The translations under genes were made by a program, and so were the position numbers. The notes below the pieces were generated by a model. The model saw only the letters and a list, made by a program, of their open reading frames with translations. It made no database searches and had not been told where the DNA came from. A stretch of 64,000 nt of DNA from Cymodocea nodosa (taxonomy: Eukaryota > Streptophyta > Magnoliopsida > Alismatales > Cymodoceaceae), in contig CM072341.1 of the NCBI GenBank assembly GCA_036874045.1, forward strand, positions 12,350,501 through 12,414,500. The letters run 5' to 3'. Positions 1-11,157 of the stretch are shown piece after piece. The number at the start of each line of letters is the position of its first letter. Positions within the stretch are counted from its first letter, which is position 1.

Positions 1-180
1 AACCAAGATTTTTAAAGTAGGCACCAATACATGAAAGGATCACACCATGGCTGCTCACCTCACCTTGACCTTAATTGACCAGACCTTTTGTTAGATTTAA
101 TTGATTAAATATATGTTTTTAATAATTTTAAATTTTTTTTTGCAAAAAACTTAAATATAATATTTTAACAGAATATTATT

Positions 181-318
181 TGTTAGTGTTTATGTTATAT
201 GTAATATGGAGGATCCATTTAACTTAAATGGATCCTCCTCTTGTCTAGGGTGTTATATACCCTTGTAACTTCTTGTATTCACCATATAGGAAATGAAAAA
301 CCTAATCTAGATTGTACA
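181..318 (+). repeat. 5' LTR of the Copia element
   Basis: 138 bp, starting TGTTAG and ending TGTACA. It contains a 31-bp palindrome at 208-238 with 15-bp perfect arms (GGAGGATCCATTTAA) around one central base. Very short for a Copia LTR. Confidence 0.9.
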
Positions 319-336
319 TGGTATCAAAGCACTAGG
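319..336 (+). other. Primer-binding site
   Basis: TGGTATCAAAGC directly follows the LTR. It matches the usual plant Copia site complementary to initiator methionine tRNA (TGGTATCAGAGC) with one difference. Confidence 0.8.
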
Positions 337-999
337 TTAACTTCCTCCCATCACCCCACCGTCCTTTGACCACCACCATCGCCAACGTCATCCACCGCCA
401 CCCCTTGAGTCGTCGTCACCAGTGCTCCTCCATTCTCCCGTAACTGGCATCGTCTGCCACCAATCCAATCATAGGTGTCCTCATGCGGTGATTCAACCAT
501 CATCTTCTATGATGGCCTCTCCGACCATGACAAGTCCTTCCATTGTGCGTTAGATTTCCGACGAGTTCTTCCGCCACGATTTCCTCCTTTCCAATGAACT
601 CTTTCGCCAACCTAGTCGTGACATTCTACGCTGGCCTGTTCCACCGCAAGCTCTTCTGCCTGGTCGCAAGCTCTTCTGTCTGTTCCGTCAACCTAGTTAT
701 TACATGATAGCTTAACAGTACAGTGATGCACAGATAATACCAGCCAAAGCTTTGATCAAAAACTCCACCAAGTTACGTCGAGCAGCACAATATCAATAGC
801 ACGATCCGGTGCTTACAGACAATAGCCACAAAATCCATCATCAATGGTTCTACTTAAGTACTAGCACGGTCTTGTGCAGACGCAGCGACGGCGTGTGCCA
901 CATTCCCTTTAATGTGTGGCTCTGTGACTCACACAAACTTCCTTCCACAAGAAAAAAAAAATCTCATGGCGACGTGAGATCTTCTACTTACTAAGCTCA

Positions 1000-1890
1000 T
1001 CGCCATTTCTAAAAGGTTAAATGACAGTAACTATGTACATTGGGCACAAAGCTTTAAGACTATAGTGATGGCACATCGTAAGCGTCATCTTTTTTTCCCG
1101 CCGCCTGATGACAAAGATGTAGTTTATGAGGACTAGCTAGCAGATGACTCTGCCATTATTTCTTGGATGTTGTCTAGCATGGAACTCTTTATTGCTTAAA
1201 GAGTTTTCATGTTACATCCTGCCAAGTGTATGTGGGACAATCTCTGTTTTATCTATGATCATCAAAACATCTCTAAGGTTTTTCAAATCTTTGAACAGTT
1301 GTTTCAAGCCAAACAGGACGATCGGACTTGCCAGGAGCATTACACTTATATTCGTATCTTTATTAGCCTCCTTCTGACAACTTGACTACCTCTGTTCGTC
1401 ATCGTGAGGAGTTAATTGTTTCTACCCATCTAATCAACCTTGAACCCAATGTTGCTTCCCAAATTTGAGGCTCCCTTTTAGGTGGTAACACTCTCCCAGA
1501 TTTGGATGAGACCTTCTCTCGTGTTCTTCGGGTCTCTACTCCATCCAAGTTGTCTGCTCCAATTTCTGATCAATCCACCCTTGCCGCTGAAGGGGTCATG
1601 GCTCTAACTTCAGCCAAGGGACAGGTGGACGATCTACTACTTGACAACATCACAAGTGCCAATGGTGCGGCAAACTGGGACACCAGTCTAAGAAGTGCTA
1701 AGACAAATTTGGCAAGTCACCTATCGCCTATCTCATTACTATGGCTTCTAGCATTAAGCCTCTACCTATATCTGGTCCTACTGTCACTATCTCACAGGAT
1801 GACTATAATCGTCTCATTTAGGCTCGTGACATCGAGTCCACTACTCTGAGAGCCTAGGCCTCTGTCCCTTTAGGTATCTCCTCTACTACT
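1000..1890 (+). pseudogene. Copia gag remnant
   Basis: The segment around 1010-1080 encodes a DSNYVHWAQSFK-type motif typical of the start of plant Copia Gag (the UBN2 family). A later piece at 1502-1700 (starting MDETFSRVLRVSTPSK) matches the usual Gag C-terminal region. In-frame stops (for example near 1135 and 1195) and frame changes interrupt it. No intact zinc knuckle was found. Confidence 0.7.
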
Positions 1891-1904
1891 CTTGCTGCCA
1901 CTAG

Positions 1905-3320
1905 TGATGATAGTTGGGTTATCAACTCTGGCACCTCCTCCCATATATCAAGTACCTAATCTTTATTTGAGCGACTTTCTACCCTTCATGATAAATCCAC
2001 CGTTACTATTGTTGATGGTTATTCATGCCATGTATCTAATCAATGGGAGATTCAAGTCTCCTCTCAGATACAGTTGAACAACATCCTTTATGTTCTTGAG
2101 TTATCTTTCAACCTATTGTCCATTAGTGTCATAACTGTCCAATTATCTTTCTTAGTTTGTTTCTTTCCTTTTCATTATATCTTTTAAGACTTGCAGATGG
2201 AGAAGAAGATTGGTTTGGAGCATAAGCAGTATGCATTTGAGGTGTACTATCTAGTCCGCGATGATGTTCCTCAAAGATTAGTAGCTTGCATGACATCCAC
2301 AGACTCATCTCATCTCTAGCACTCGCACCTTGGTCATTCTTCTTTACAAAAGTTGCGTCAAGCTCTTCCTTGGATCAATTTTTTGTCCTTCTAGTGTGAG
2401 TCATGTCAACTTGGAAAGCATACACGTACGTCCTTCAAACATGTGCGTCTTACTTCCTCGGTCTCTCCATTTGATCTCATTCACTATAATGTTTAGGGTC
2501 CCAATTGAGTTATTTCTGTTAGTGGTCATCACTATTATGTTACTTTCATTAATGACCACACTCGTGTATCTTGGGTCTATCTATTGAAGACTTGTTGTGA
2601 TGTACTGTCAGAGTTTAAAAACTTTATTGCTAAAATTAAAAATCAATTCTCTACTTGTCCCAAAATCTTGCGTACTAATAAAGCTCTAGAATTTCTTCAA
2701 CATGATTTTTAAGATGTGTGTTCTTCTCTTGGGATTGTTCATTAAACCTCTTGTCCCCATACATTCTCCCAGAATGGGGTTGTTGAACGCAAGCATCATC
2801 ATGTACTTGATGTTGCCCACATTCTAATGCTTTATATGCATATTCCCAAATACTTGTAGGCTGATGCAGTTCTCACTGTTGTCTATCTCATAACCGCATG
2901 TCTTCCACTCCATTGGGTGGCGTCATTTCTCTCCACATCTGACATTTTTCCTCTTTCTCCTCGGGTTTTGGTTTTGTTGCGTTTGTCCAAGACTTGTCAC
3001 TCAATCTGGATAAACTATCTCCTTGTGACATCAAGTGTCTCTTTGTTGGTTACTCCCTCTCGTCGATACCTCGTCTCTATGGATGTCACCTTTTTTGAGG
3101 GTGAGACCTACTTCTCTAGTATTTCAGATTTCCCTCCTATGGAGCAGGCTCTTCTTCCTGCGCCTGTTAAGCTTGATCATCTTACTTGTTCTGATGAGCT
3201 ATCTATGCTAGATGTCATTGTGCCACTTCCCTTGCAGGTTTATCATCGTCGAACACCCCTAACTCTAGTTGCTCCTGACCTCCATACACAAGTCTTCCCC
3301 CACCACATCTAGTGACTTTC
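1905..3320 (+). pseudogene. Copia protease and integrase remnant
   Basis: A protease-like start (DSWVINSGTSSH) lies near 1910. A GAG-pre-integrase motif with a HLGHSSLQKLRQALPW-type sequence lies near 2325-2380. Integrase catalytic-core sequence follows, with QNGVVERKHHH near 2775-2805. Several stops, including one near 2860 where a tryptophan codon is expected, and frame shifts show it is dead. Established family knowledge: integrase joins element cDNA to the host chromosome. Confidence 0.8.
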
Positions 3321-3419
3321 TCATTGCCCTCCAAAAATGTATCGCTCTTGCACTCTACATTCCCTATCCCATGTTACTTCTTATGCTCGTCTCAATGACA
3401 CATTTCGCAATCTTGCCTT

Positions 3420-4973
3420 TTCAATTGCCACTGAGTTTTTACCTAGAGATCATCATGAGGCACTCCAGTTTCCTTACTGGAAGGCAACTATGGATGATGA
3501 GATGGAGGTTTTGCTCTCTCAGGGCACATGGGATCTTATTCCATGTCCTCAAGGGGTTAACATTGTTTCCTACTGATGGGTCTACACTATAAAGCAATAT
3601 CCTGATGGCAGCGTGGCACGCTACAAGGCTTGCCTCATTGCTCGTGACTTCTCCCAGCAATTTAGCCTTGATTACTCCGAGACCTTTTCCCCGATGGCAC
3701 ATCTCGATTCTATTTGAGTTCTCATGTCCTTGACCATCAATCAGTCTTGGTCTGTTTCCCAACTTGATGTGAAAAATACTTCTTTATATGATGATCTTGA
3801 GGAACAGGTCTTCATGGAGCAACCTCTCAAATATGTTGCTCAGGGGGAGTCCAATGTATGCTTACTCAACAAGGCTATCTATGGCCTGAAGTAAAGTCCC
3901 AAGGCGTGATTTGATAGGTTTAGCAGTGTGATGTGGAGTGATGGGTTTGACAGCTGTTAAGTTGACCCATCACTCTTTATCAAGAAGACCACACAAGGCA
4001 TGATTATCTTGGCAGTATATGTTGATGATATACTCCTCACAGGGGATGACATACAAGGCATTGAAGACACAAAGCATTTCCCTCAATCTCACTTTGCTAC
4101 CAAAGATATGGGCAAACTCCGATACTTTCTGGGTATAAAGTTTGCTTACTCTAAGGGCTCTCTTTCTTTGTCTCAGAGGAAATATGTTCTTGACTTGCTA
4201 AGGAAACAGAACTTGAAGGATGTAAACCTAAGAGCACTCCTATTGGGCAAGATCATCTTTTCTGGCAGGACGACTCTCCATATTATAAAGATCCAACAAG
4301 ATATAGAAGACTTATGGGAAAACTAATCTATCTCACCAATACTAGGCCAAACATCACCTTTGTTGTCAATCTCCTCAGCCAATTTATACATACTCCTAAG
4401 GTCATTCAATGGCAAGGTATGATACGAGTTCTTACCTACCTTAAAAAGGCACCAAGAAAGTGACTTTTGTACAAGAAGCATGATCACCTTCAGGTTAAAG
4501 GTTATTCCAATGCTGGATATGCAGGAGACAGGACAACTAAGAAGTTAACCTCTGGTTTTTGCACCTATATTAGAGGGAATCTGGTTACATGGAGAAGCAA
4601 AAAGCAAAATGTAATTTTCAAGTCTAGTGCAGAAGTCAAATATAGGGTCATGTCTCAAACTACCTATGAGTTGATTTGGCTCAAGGCTTTACTCAGAGAG
4701 CTTGGTTTTGAAGTCCACTCTCCAATGTCTATATTTTGTGACAATCAAGCCGTTATCCACATCGCTAGCAACTACACCTTTCATGAGAGAATTAAACATG
4801 TCGAAGTGGATTGTCATTTCATTAAAGACAATGTGCTCAAGCAAGTTATTTCTACACCCTTCACCTACTCTGAAGATCAAGTGGCTGACATTTTCATTAA
4901 AGGAGTTAGGATTGGGTTGTTTGATAAACTATGTAACAAATTGAGCATGTTTGATGTGTATGCTCTAACTTGA
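3420..4973 (+). pseudogene. Copia reverse transcriptase / RNase H remnant
   Basis: The RT region starts with WKATMDDEMEVL near 3478 and includes the catalytic YVDD box near 4018-4030, followed by GKLRYFLGIKF near 4110. RNase H sequence (4467-4973) contains GYSNAGYAGD, WRSKKQN, SSAEVKYR and DNQAVIHIA, the usual Copia RNase H landmarks. Stops occur near 3575, 3715, 3893, 3909 and 3958. Most can be read as C-to-T or G-to-A changes. The last 500 bases are open, ending just before the polypurine tract. Confidence 0.9.
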
Positions 4974-4980
4974 GGGGGAG
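4972..4980 (+). other. Polypurine tract
   Basis: GAGGGGGAG directly precedes the right LTR, as expected for plus-strand priming in an LTR element. Confidence 0.8.
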
Positions 4981-5118
4981 TATTAATGTTTATGTTATGT
5001 GTAATATGGAGGATCCATTTAAGTTAAATGGATCCTCCTCTTTTCTAGGGTGTTATATACCCTTGTAACTTCTTGTATTCACCATATAGGAAATGAAAAA
5101 CCTAACCTAGTTTGTACA
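4981..5118 (+). repeat. 3' LTR of the Copia element
   Basis: 138 bp, about 95% identical to the left copy. Its first dinucleotide is TA instead of TG. The 31-bp palindrome is kept at 5008-5038 with perfect arms; only its central base differs from the left copy. Confidence 0.9.
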
Positions 5119-5635
5119 CTATTAAAATATGCATGATTGTTGAAATATATAATTATATATATTAATGAAATATACATATTAGTATTATTACACCTTATAT
5201 TTTGATGTTATCTTAGGATTATTTATGCATTTGAATTTTATTTGGGAAATAATAGAGTTAAAACTATACATAATTATTATCCAATGTGCATAAATATATA
5301 TAATAATATATACTTAAAAATAAAAGGTTAAATATTTTAATGGGTGTCTAGGCACTGCCTAAGCACCCAAACACCCTAGATTAGCACCAGGGAACCTTAA
5401 AAAGTATGAATTAAACTGTATGCATGTATATGGAAATTCAAACAAATAGCATCATGGCTTGATTAAATTCTAGGCCCATAGTGGATTGCTGAATTCCTGT
5501 CTCAAACTTCTAGACATAATCACCGTCTCATCATGGTTCCTATGATGTTTATTGATCCTTACATTTATGTCGCAAATATGAAATTTCCAATCTATAATTC
5601 TAGATGCATTCTATAAAAATATGGCATATTAAACA

Positions 5636-6035
5636 AAACAACAACAGAAACAATAGTCCATGTCATAATCCCAGCATGAGAGGTCGGTCGTATGAATACC
5701 TTTCTTCCAATTATTTGTATTTATGGTCAAATCTTTAATTAAATTATATAAATTAAAATCATTTTCACAATTCCTAACCAAGTAGTTTTAGGCCTTATTC
5801 TGCTTCTCTTATTTTTTTCTACACTAATTAACTCTCCACACCAAGCTAGCGCACCCTTTGACCTCCTAAGGATGTGACCAAACCACTTCAGCCAATTTTC
5901 TCTTATCTTATCTTCAATTGGTGTCTCCCTTATTCTATTCCTAGTAAAATCATTTTTAATTTCTCTTACAGTATTATCGCTCATCCATGACGTAAAAAAC
6001 AAAAATTGAGAAAAACAATCATTCGCGATCATCCA
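5636..6035 (-). mobile_element. 3' fragment of an RTE-type LINE
   Basis: The minus strand at 6032-5739 encodes the reverse-transcriptase C-terminal region of plant RTE-like LINEs (IEDKIRENWLKWFGHILRR, then SRIRPKTTW). It ends in the conserved 3' tail, read on the plus strand as 'agtccatgtcataatccca', with acaacaac repeats at the outer edge. Related pieces occur at 25313-26470, 36630-36825, 55083-55310 and 63719-63900. It is 5'-truncated, as is normal for LINEs, and lies in the histidyl-tRNA synthetase intron. The RTE assignment is from memory of the family. Confidence 0.8.
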
Positions 6036-6115
6036 CGTGTTTAAATGACTAACTTCTAGAACAAGATAGTTCCTCCTTTATTCCCGAATTATTAATTGCA
6101 GAAAGAGCAACACAC

Positions 6116-6731
6116 CTGCTGAGTGATCTCCTCCCCGGCCTTCCTGACGAAAAGCGCCTCTGACTCAAGAACGGGGAAGTCGACCTCCTCGAATGCCATC
6201 AACCTAGACACCTTCAAACGTTGCAGAAAATGCACAATCAATTCCACCCAAAATCCCACACTGGGAAACGGACGGATACGTTTCTGGAACATCAAATGCA
6301 ACACTCCTTACCTCGCGGAAGTTATGGAACAGCCAGCTACGCAGCCTCATCTCCTCTGGCGGGAAGTCCCTCGTCCCCCTCGGTGGATTCGTGTCGATTG
6401 CTTCCAACACAGCCGGCGACCCCGCTTCCTCGTCGGAGGTAAATACACGCGCATCATCTAGAAGAGAGAGGAGTAGACAGAGAAGGGGAATTTTTTTGTT
6501 CTGAGATAGTGACTGAATGAGAGGTGGAGCATTGAGGGAACTAATGGCAGTCTCACCTTGCGTGGAGGTGGAGTGGCAGCAGAAGGAGGAGGAGGTTGAA
6601 GACAGACCATGGCGTCGGCTGCGGAGCCTGGAGTGGCGATGGAGGGAGAGCGGAGGCAGGGTAGAGACGCGCGGTCGGAGGAGGAGGTGGTAGTGATGAT
6701 GGAGGTAGTGAGCCACCGCCGCGGCGGACAT
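6116..6731 (-). CDS. Histidyl-tRNA synthetase, organellar type (first three exons; 5' part of gene)
   Basis: Predicted role: charging tRNA-His with histidine in chloroplasts and/or mitochondria (class II synthetase). Three minus-strand exons fit: 6731-6557, 6457-6312 and 6211-6116, total 417 nt, 139 codons. The conserved class II N-terminal block is clear: [19 protein letters not shown] at the end of exon 2, continuing in exon 3 with [15 protein letters not shown] and RKAGEEI. The first 60 residues are rich in H, R, S and A and lack acidic residues, like a transit peptide. I chose the Met at 6731 ([10 protein letters not shown]); an in-frame Met at 6794 is the alternative. Intron 1 is only 99 nt, a multiple of three and stop-free, so its retention would keep the frame. 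The remaining exons should lie left of position 1, past an intron filled with a LINE, a dispersed repeat and a Copia. Whether the gene is still active cannot be told here. Confidence 0.85.
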
Positions 6732-6815
6732 GATCGGCTTTCCTGCTTGCGCGGTTGGGACGAGAGCGATCGAAAGCGGCTGATCAAAAACCATGCGGCG
6801 TCGGTTTATGGATGA

Positions 6816-8119
6816 GATATTGGTGGGTTTTTTCCGGAAAATTGCAGTGAATGGACCTGATATTTTAATTTTTACGTAAATCTAACGTACGTAAAATTTA
6901 GACATCCACAGGTGTCTATAGTAAATTTTCCTTTTCGAACCTACGTCTCATCGTTCGCGTTCGTCGGTAAATCTGGACGGACGAGTAGAAGCGTGAGGTT
7001 GGTTATTTTATTTTATTTGAATTATTAAAATCAATTTCTTTAAAATGTATAATTTTTGAATAATTTTCAAACTCATTTTTTTATCGCATTTGCAAATTCA
7101 TGACAAAAAATTTCATTTGTTACATCAAAAATAATGTTATACACGTAAATATTTTCAATCAAGATATCTTTATTGGTTCTCTTAATAAATAATGTGATAT
7201 CTGCTTCACTAATCGAGTAAAAATATTAAATAAAAAATTTCTTCAATTTAACATATATATCATGCTTTAGGTATTTATTTCCATTCATAAAGTGACCTTC
7301 TCAATTTAAATACATGATTTAAAAACTTTCGGGTTTCAAATCCAAAAGATTGCTTAATATATACTTTTTCAGTTAACCAAATTCGTCCCTATCAAAATCA
7401 AAAGCAGATGCATTTTCAAAAAAGAGGTCACGAGAAGATGTAATGTTAGTTGTAAGAATAGTTTAATTTCTTGGATACATAAATTGTCAATACAAACTTC
7501 GGCATAATTCGAATCAGATCATGGGAAGATTGTGGAATTAATTATGTATGCATACAGTTGATTTGATTGAGATTGATAAGTACATGTAAAATAACTTTAG
7601 TGAAATAATTTGAACTTTAAGAAGGTATCTATACACCTAAAAAATGATAGAAAGAAAATAATAAAAAATTACAAAAGACATTAAAAAAGAAAATAATAGA
7701 AAGTAACAAAAAATTAGTAAAAAATTAAAACATTTGTACACGTAATAAAAAATGATAGAATTTAAAATACATGTGTTTGTACACAAAATAGAAAATGATG
7801 TAAAATTATAAAATGTAAAATATATATACTTATTCATAGATTAAAAAATATTAAAAACTAACTAAATGCAATATTTATTGTTCATATTTGAAAGATAGAG
7901 AATAATAAAATTTATCATAAATAATATAAGATAGTTACAACATAAAATACATATCATATCTCTCTATTGTTCCATATATCTTTTATAATATTAGCTCGTA
8001 TTTATTAGTAATTTGTTTTCTATAATCCTAACTTCATTTAACAATAATAGATGTATATTCTTTTATTAAAATTTGTTGAACATTATCATTTGGTATTCCT
8101 TGTAATTCTTCTTACTCGT
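6816..8119. other. AT-rich intergenic stretch
   Basis: No gene is recognised. A/T-rich with runs such as repeated 'aaaatgatagaa' near 7640-7800 and two 'tttgtacac' motifs at about 7733 and 7770, which suggest decayed TIR-element ends but are not conclusive. Confidence 0.5.
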
Positions 8120-8129
8120 CTTCAAGTAA

Positions 8130-9282
8130 ATCTAATTTATCTACTTTTTGAATAAAATTGTGAACTAAAAAACAGATCAATACAATCTTTCCTTGTGTTT
8201 TAAAAGGAAATGACATATAATCTCATAAAATTGAGAATTGATATTTGATTATTCCAAATATACGTTTAATTACTATCCTTAATTGTGAATGCCTATAATT
8301 AAAATTTTCAATTACATTTATTGAAAGTCTATTAGCATTATAATCATTCAAGTGATATCTTAAACCTTGAAATGGTACAATAAATTCTAGCCTATTAAGA
8401 AAATCAGCATCTCCCAAGTAATATTTACCTGCAATTTATATAAAAGTTTTGAATATAATGTTAGAAACATTAATTCCATAATTTCTACTATACATAAGTA
8501 TTCCCATTATTTTTATTAATATCATACCTGATGTAACTTTAAAAGCATTACGTCGAGAAAGTGCATCATAAAGAATACGAGCATCAGCTACTGATCCTTC
8601 CTATCTATTAAGAACATAAACAATTTCAATATCAAAATTACATGTTGTTAATATATTTTGTAATAATTCACCTTTTCTATTCCTCCAACGTGTAGTTTCT
8701 TTACCATAAATTGTAACTTTAACATGGGTACCATCAATTACTCCAATGCAATTCTAAAAGAAAAAATAATATACATAATAAAGACCACTAAATACTAAAG
8801 AAGACATTAAAATATAACATTAACTCACCTTGAAATAAGAATAAACATGCTGATCATTCTGAATCCGTGCTGGAGTTAATGATTCTTGCTTAACCAATAG
8901 TTTATATCTTACTTTCAATATTACATTCAACATTTCATTAAAGCATGTACTATTTGTCCAACCAGATCAACAAAAGCGCTCAGTAGTTACACCATATCTC
9001 TGATTTTGTCCAATTGTAACTAAAAATATTGCCACATTCTTCTACATCCATACATCTACTATCTTGCACTACTCATTCATGTCTCAAAAAACTACAAAAG
9101 TGGAAGAATACATGTTGATTCATTCTATAAATTTTTCTGCAATTATATACTTGATTAGGTAAAGATAGATCTAATAACGTAGTAATGCATTCTTGTTTTT
9201 CTTTGCTATATATTCTAGAAGTACTACTTGCAACATAATTCACACCACTTGCAAAAGTAGTTATGAATTTCCATGCTTTCAT
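8130..9282 (-). pseudogene. PIF/Harbinger transposase remnant A
   Basis: Minus-strand pieces match the DDE_Tnp_4 transposase family: an N-terminal piece with CRKIYRMNQHVFFHF (9282-9073), a catalytic-aspartate piece with CIGVIDGTHVKVTIY (about 8750-8700), and a C-terminal piece with GDADFLNRLEF, YRHSQLRIVIKRIFGIIKY (8417-8223) and LVHNFI further on. The pieces are separated by stops and possible introns. No complete frame remains. Confidence 0.8.
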
Positions 9283-9654
9283 CAGGTACAGGAGTATTTA
9301 TTCTTGTTCTACCTCTTCCTCTTTCATGAGCACTTTCAAAAGTTTCATGTTTACACTTGTGTCCATTTATAGTAAATAAAAAAACCTAAAAAAAGGAGAT
9401 AGACAATAACATTTACATCAGATGATGACAATAACAATCCACATTAGAATATAATAAAAATATTTGATACATCATCAACATACATAACATTAAATAACAT
9501 GAAACATTATCTTGTACATCATCAATATTAACAACATACATAACATCTAACAACATTCATAATAATATCTTTAGTAATAATAACAATGTTTACTACCTAA
9601 CATCAATAATATTCTTCATTTCATATTATATCTTAGCCAAGTTAGTCTCATGTC

Positions 9655-10460
9655 CTAAGGTAAACCTAAAAATATTCTTCGTTTTTGATGATTTTCTAAT
9701 AACATCATTGCATTATACACTTCATCTTGGTCTAGCTCACTTAGTTCAAGTAATGAAGGAATAATGTCTAATTCATTTCTTTCTTCATTGTGTTGGAGTC
9801 TTAAGAATTCGTTTCTTTCTTCTTCAACTTTGGCAATATGTTCCATTATCTACATTCTAGTTCTATTACAATCTTTATATTCTTGTAAAAATTCTATTAT
9901 GTTTATTTCCATATCTCTAACTGATGTTGTCATATTCTCAAATGATTTTGCATGAGGACGAGCTTGCTTTTGCTTCTTTTTAGAATCCAATTTTTGTGAG
10001 GGTGGTATTGACATATCATCACTAGATGGTATTGAACATGTGATGTTATTGAAGTTACTAGATAAAGATATGTCATCATTTAAATTAACATCTTCAAACT
10101 CATAGAAGTCCATAGGTACTACGCTTGTTCCTTCTCCAACAACACTTGTCTGAAAAATTAACTTCAACTGCTCATATATTATACATAACTTTCCTTTCAA
10201 GGTGGTACATTCAAGATGACTCTACAAATTAAGAAGAAATATAATGAGTACAAAATAAAGTATATATAAAATAAGAGAGAAACATATGCATCATAATAAT
10301 TAAAGTCACATTCACAAATTCTTTCCAAATTTCATCAAATACAGATGTATGGCCATTTACATAATCTCATCCCCATCCACTTTGATTGACGATCTTACTA
10401 TAATTTTTATATATTTACCGCCAGGTCTTTAGACTACTATTTTTTTTTTTCTCTCTAACC
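9655..10460 (-). pseudogene. MYB/SANT-like partner ORF of a Harbinger element
   Basis: Two minus-strand open segments (10200-9850 and 9846-9655) are nearly contiguous. They encode an acidic and serine-rich linker, a lysine-rich stretch and a C-terminal helix block (LQHNEERNELDIIPSLLEL). Upstream, about 10430-10320 encodes a GHTSVFDEIWKEFV motif typical of the Myb_DNA-bind_3 domain that accompanies plant PIF/Harbinger transposases. Known role of the family: binds element ends and imports the transposase. It reads in the same direction as transposase A. At least one stop (near 9849) and frame breaks make it a remnant. Confidence 0.65.
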
Positions 10461-11157
10461 CAACATTTGTTTTCAAATTGTAAACTTTGATTACTTTAGT
10501 CTATGTGTCCGCTCTAATATTGCCATCAAGTGTTTTAGCGTTTTCTTGATTAATAGTATCACAAAGAAGATTTAAGATCATTCATCATCTTTCTAACTTC
10601 ATGTGAAATTTTTCCTTGATGTAGTCTTCTTTTCATAAGTATTGCTTTTTGTCATTGTCTACAAATGTATTCTTTGCATAATTAAAATATCTCACAAGTA
10701 ATTAAGATTGATAGAAAAACATAATGTCAAACATTCAAGTGAAACAAATTAACAGTAACATAGTTTTAATTAACAAACTAACATTTAAGGCTAACAGATT
10801 GAAGCAAAGGACACAAATGTGCAAAAGATAGACAAGAAAATCAACAATTTACAAATTACAGGGTTCCAACATATGACAAAAATACCTAAGTAGCGGATAT
10901 TAGAAGGCCATGATGAGGAATTTCAGGAATGATGTCAAATCCTGTGGAATATATTAGTTTAGCATACCCATTCAATAAGGCTTCACATGTTCACGTACAA
11001 AAAAAATCTTTCACATGATTGAATGGAATGCTCTTTAGAGAAATGTTTTGTATGAGTGAAAACTCCAACAACAACATTGAATTTACTACCACATAAATAT
11101 AGAAAGAGAAGCCATCAAAATAGCTTTCACTAGAATGAAAAATTAACTATAGACCAT

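Larger units (their letters stand above)
181..5118 (+). mobile_element. Ty1/Copia LTR retrotransposon, near full length, coding part dead
   Basis: Two 138-bp direct LTRs (181-318 and 4981-5118) bound an internal region with a primer-binding site just after the left LTR and a polypurine tract just before the right one. The flanks are ttatt (176-180) and ctatt (5119-5123), a 4-of-5 match to a 5-bp target duplication. The internal order gag, protease, integrase, reverse transcriptase, RNase H is the Copia order. Stops and frameshifts break every domain. The LTRs differ at 7 of 138 positions by eye. It is oriented against the host histidyl-tRNA synthetase gene, in whose intron it appears to lie. 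Confidence 0.93.
20..5400 (+). repeat. AT-rich dispersed repeat, copy A, split by a Copia insertion
   Basis: Bases about 20-180 and 5119-5400 together resemble one repeat unit that also occurs at 61385-61748 (same strand) and 45554-45947 (opposite strand). Shared landmarks are a GC-richer left edge (caccttgacc type), a middle with tattagtattatt, tttgaatgttatt and cataattattat, and a right edge with 'aatgggtgtctaggcact'. The Copia element at 181-5118 sits inside it. It lies in an intron of the histidyl-tRNA synthetase gene. No coding capacity is seen; it looks like a non-autonomous element, class unknown. Edges are approximate. Confidence 0.6.

Noticed and set aside
6123..6461. Plus-strand open frames opposite the histidyl-tRNA synthetase exons
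   Set aside because: The minus strand encodes the conserved synthetase sequence with matching splice sites; the plus frames are shadows.
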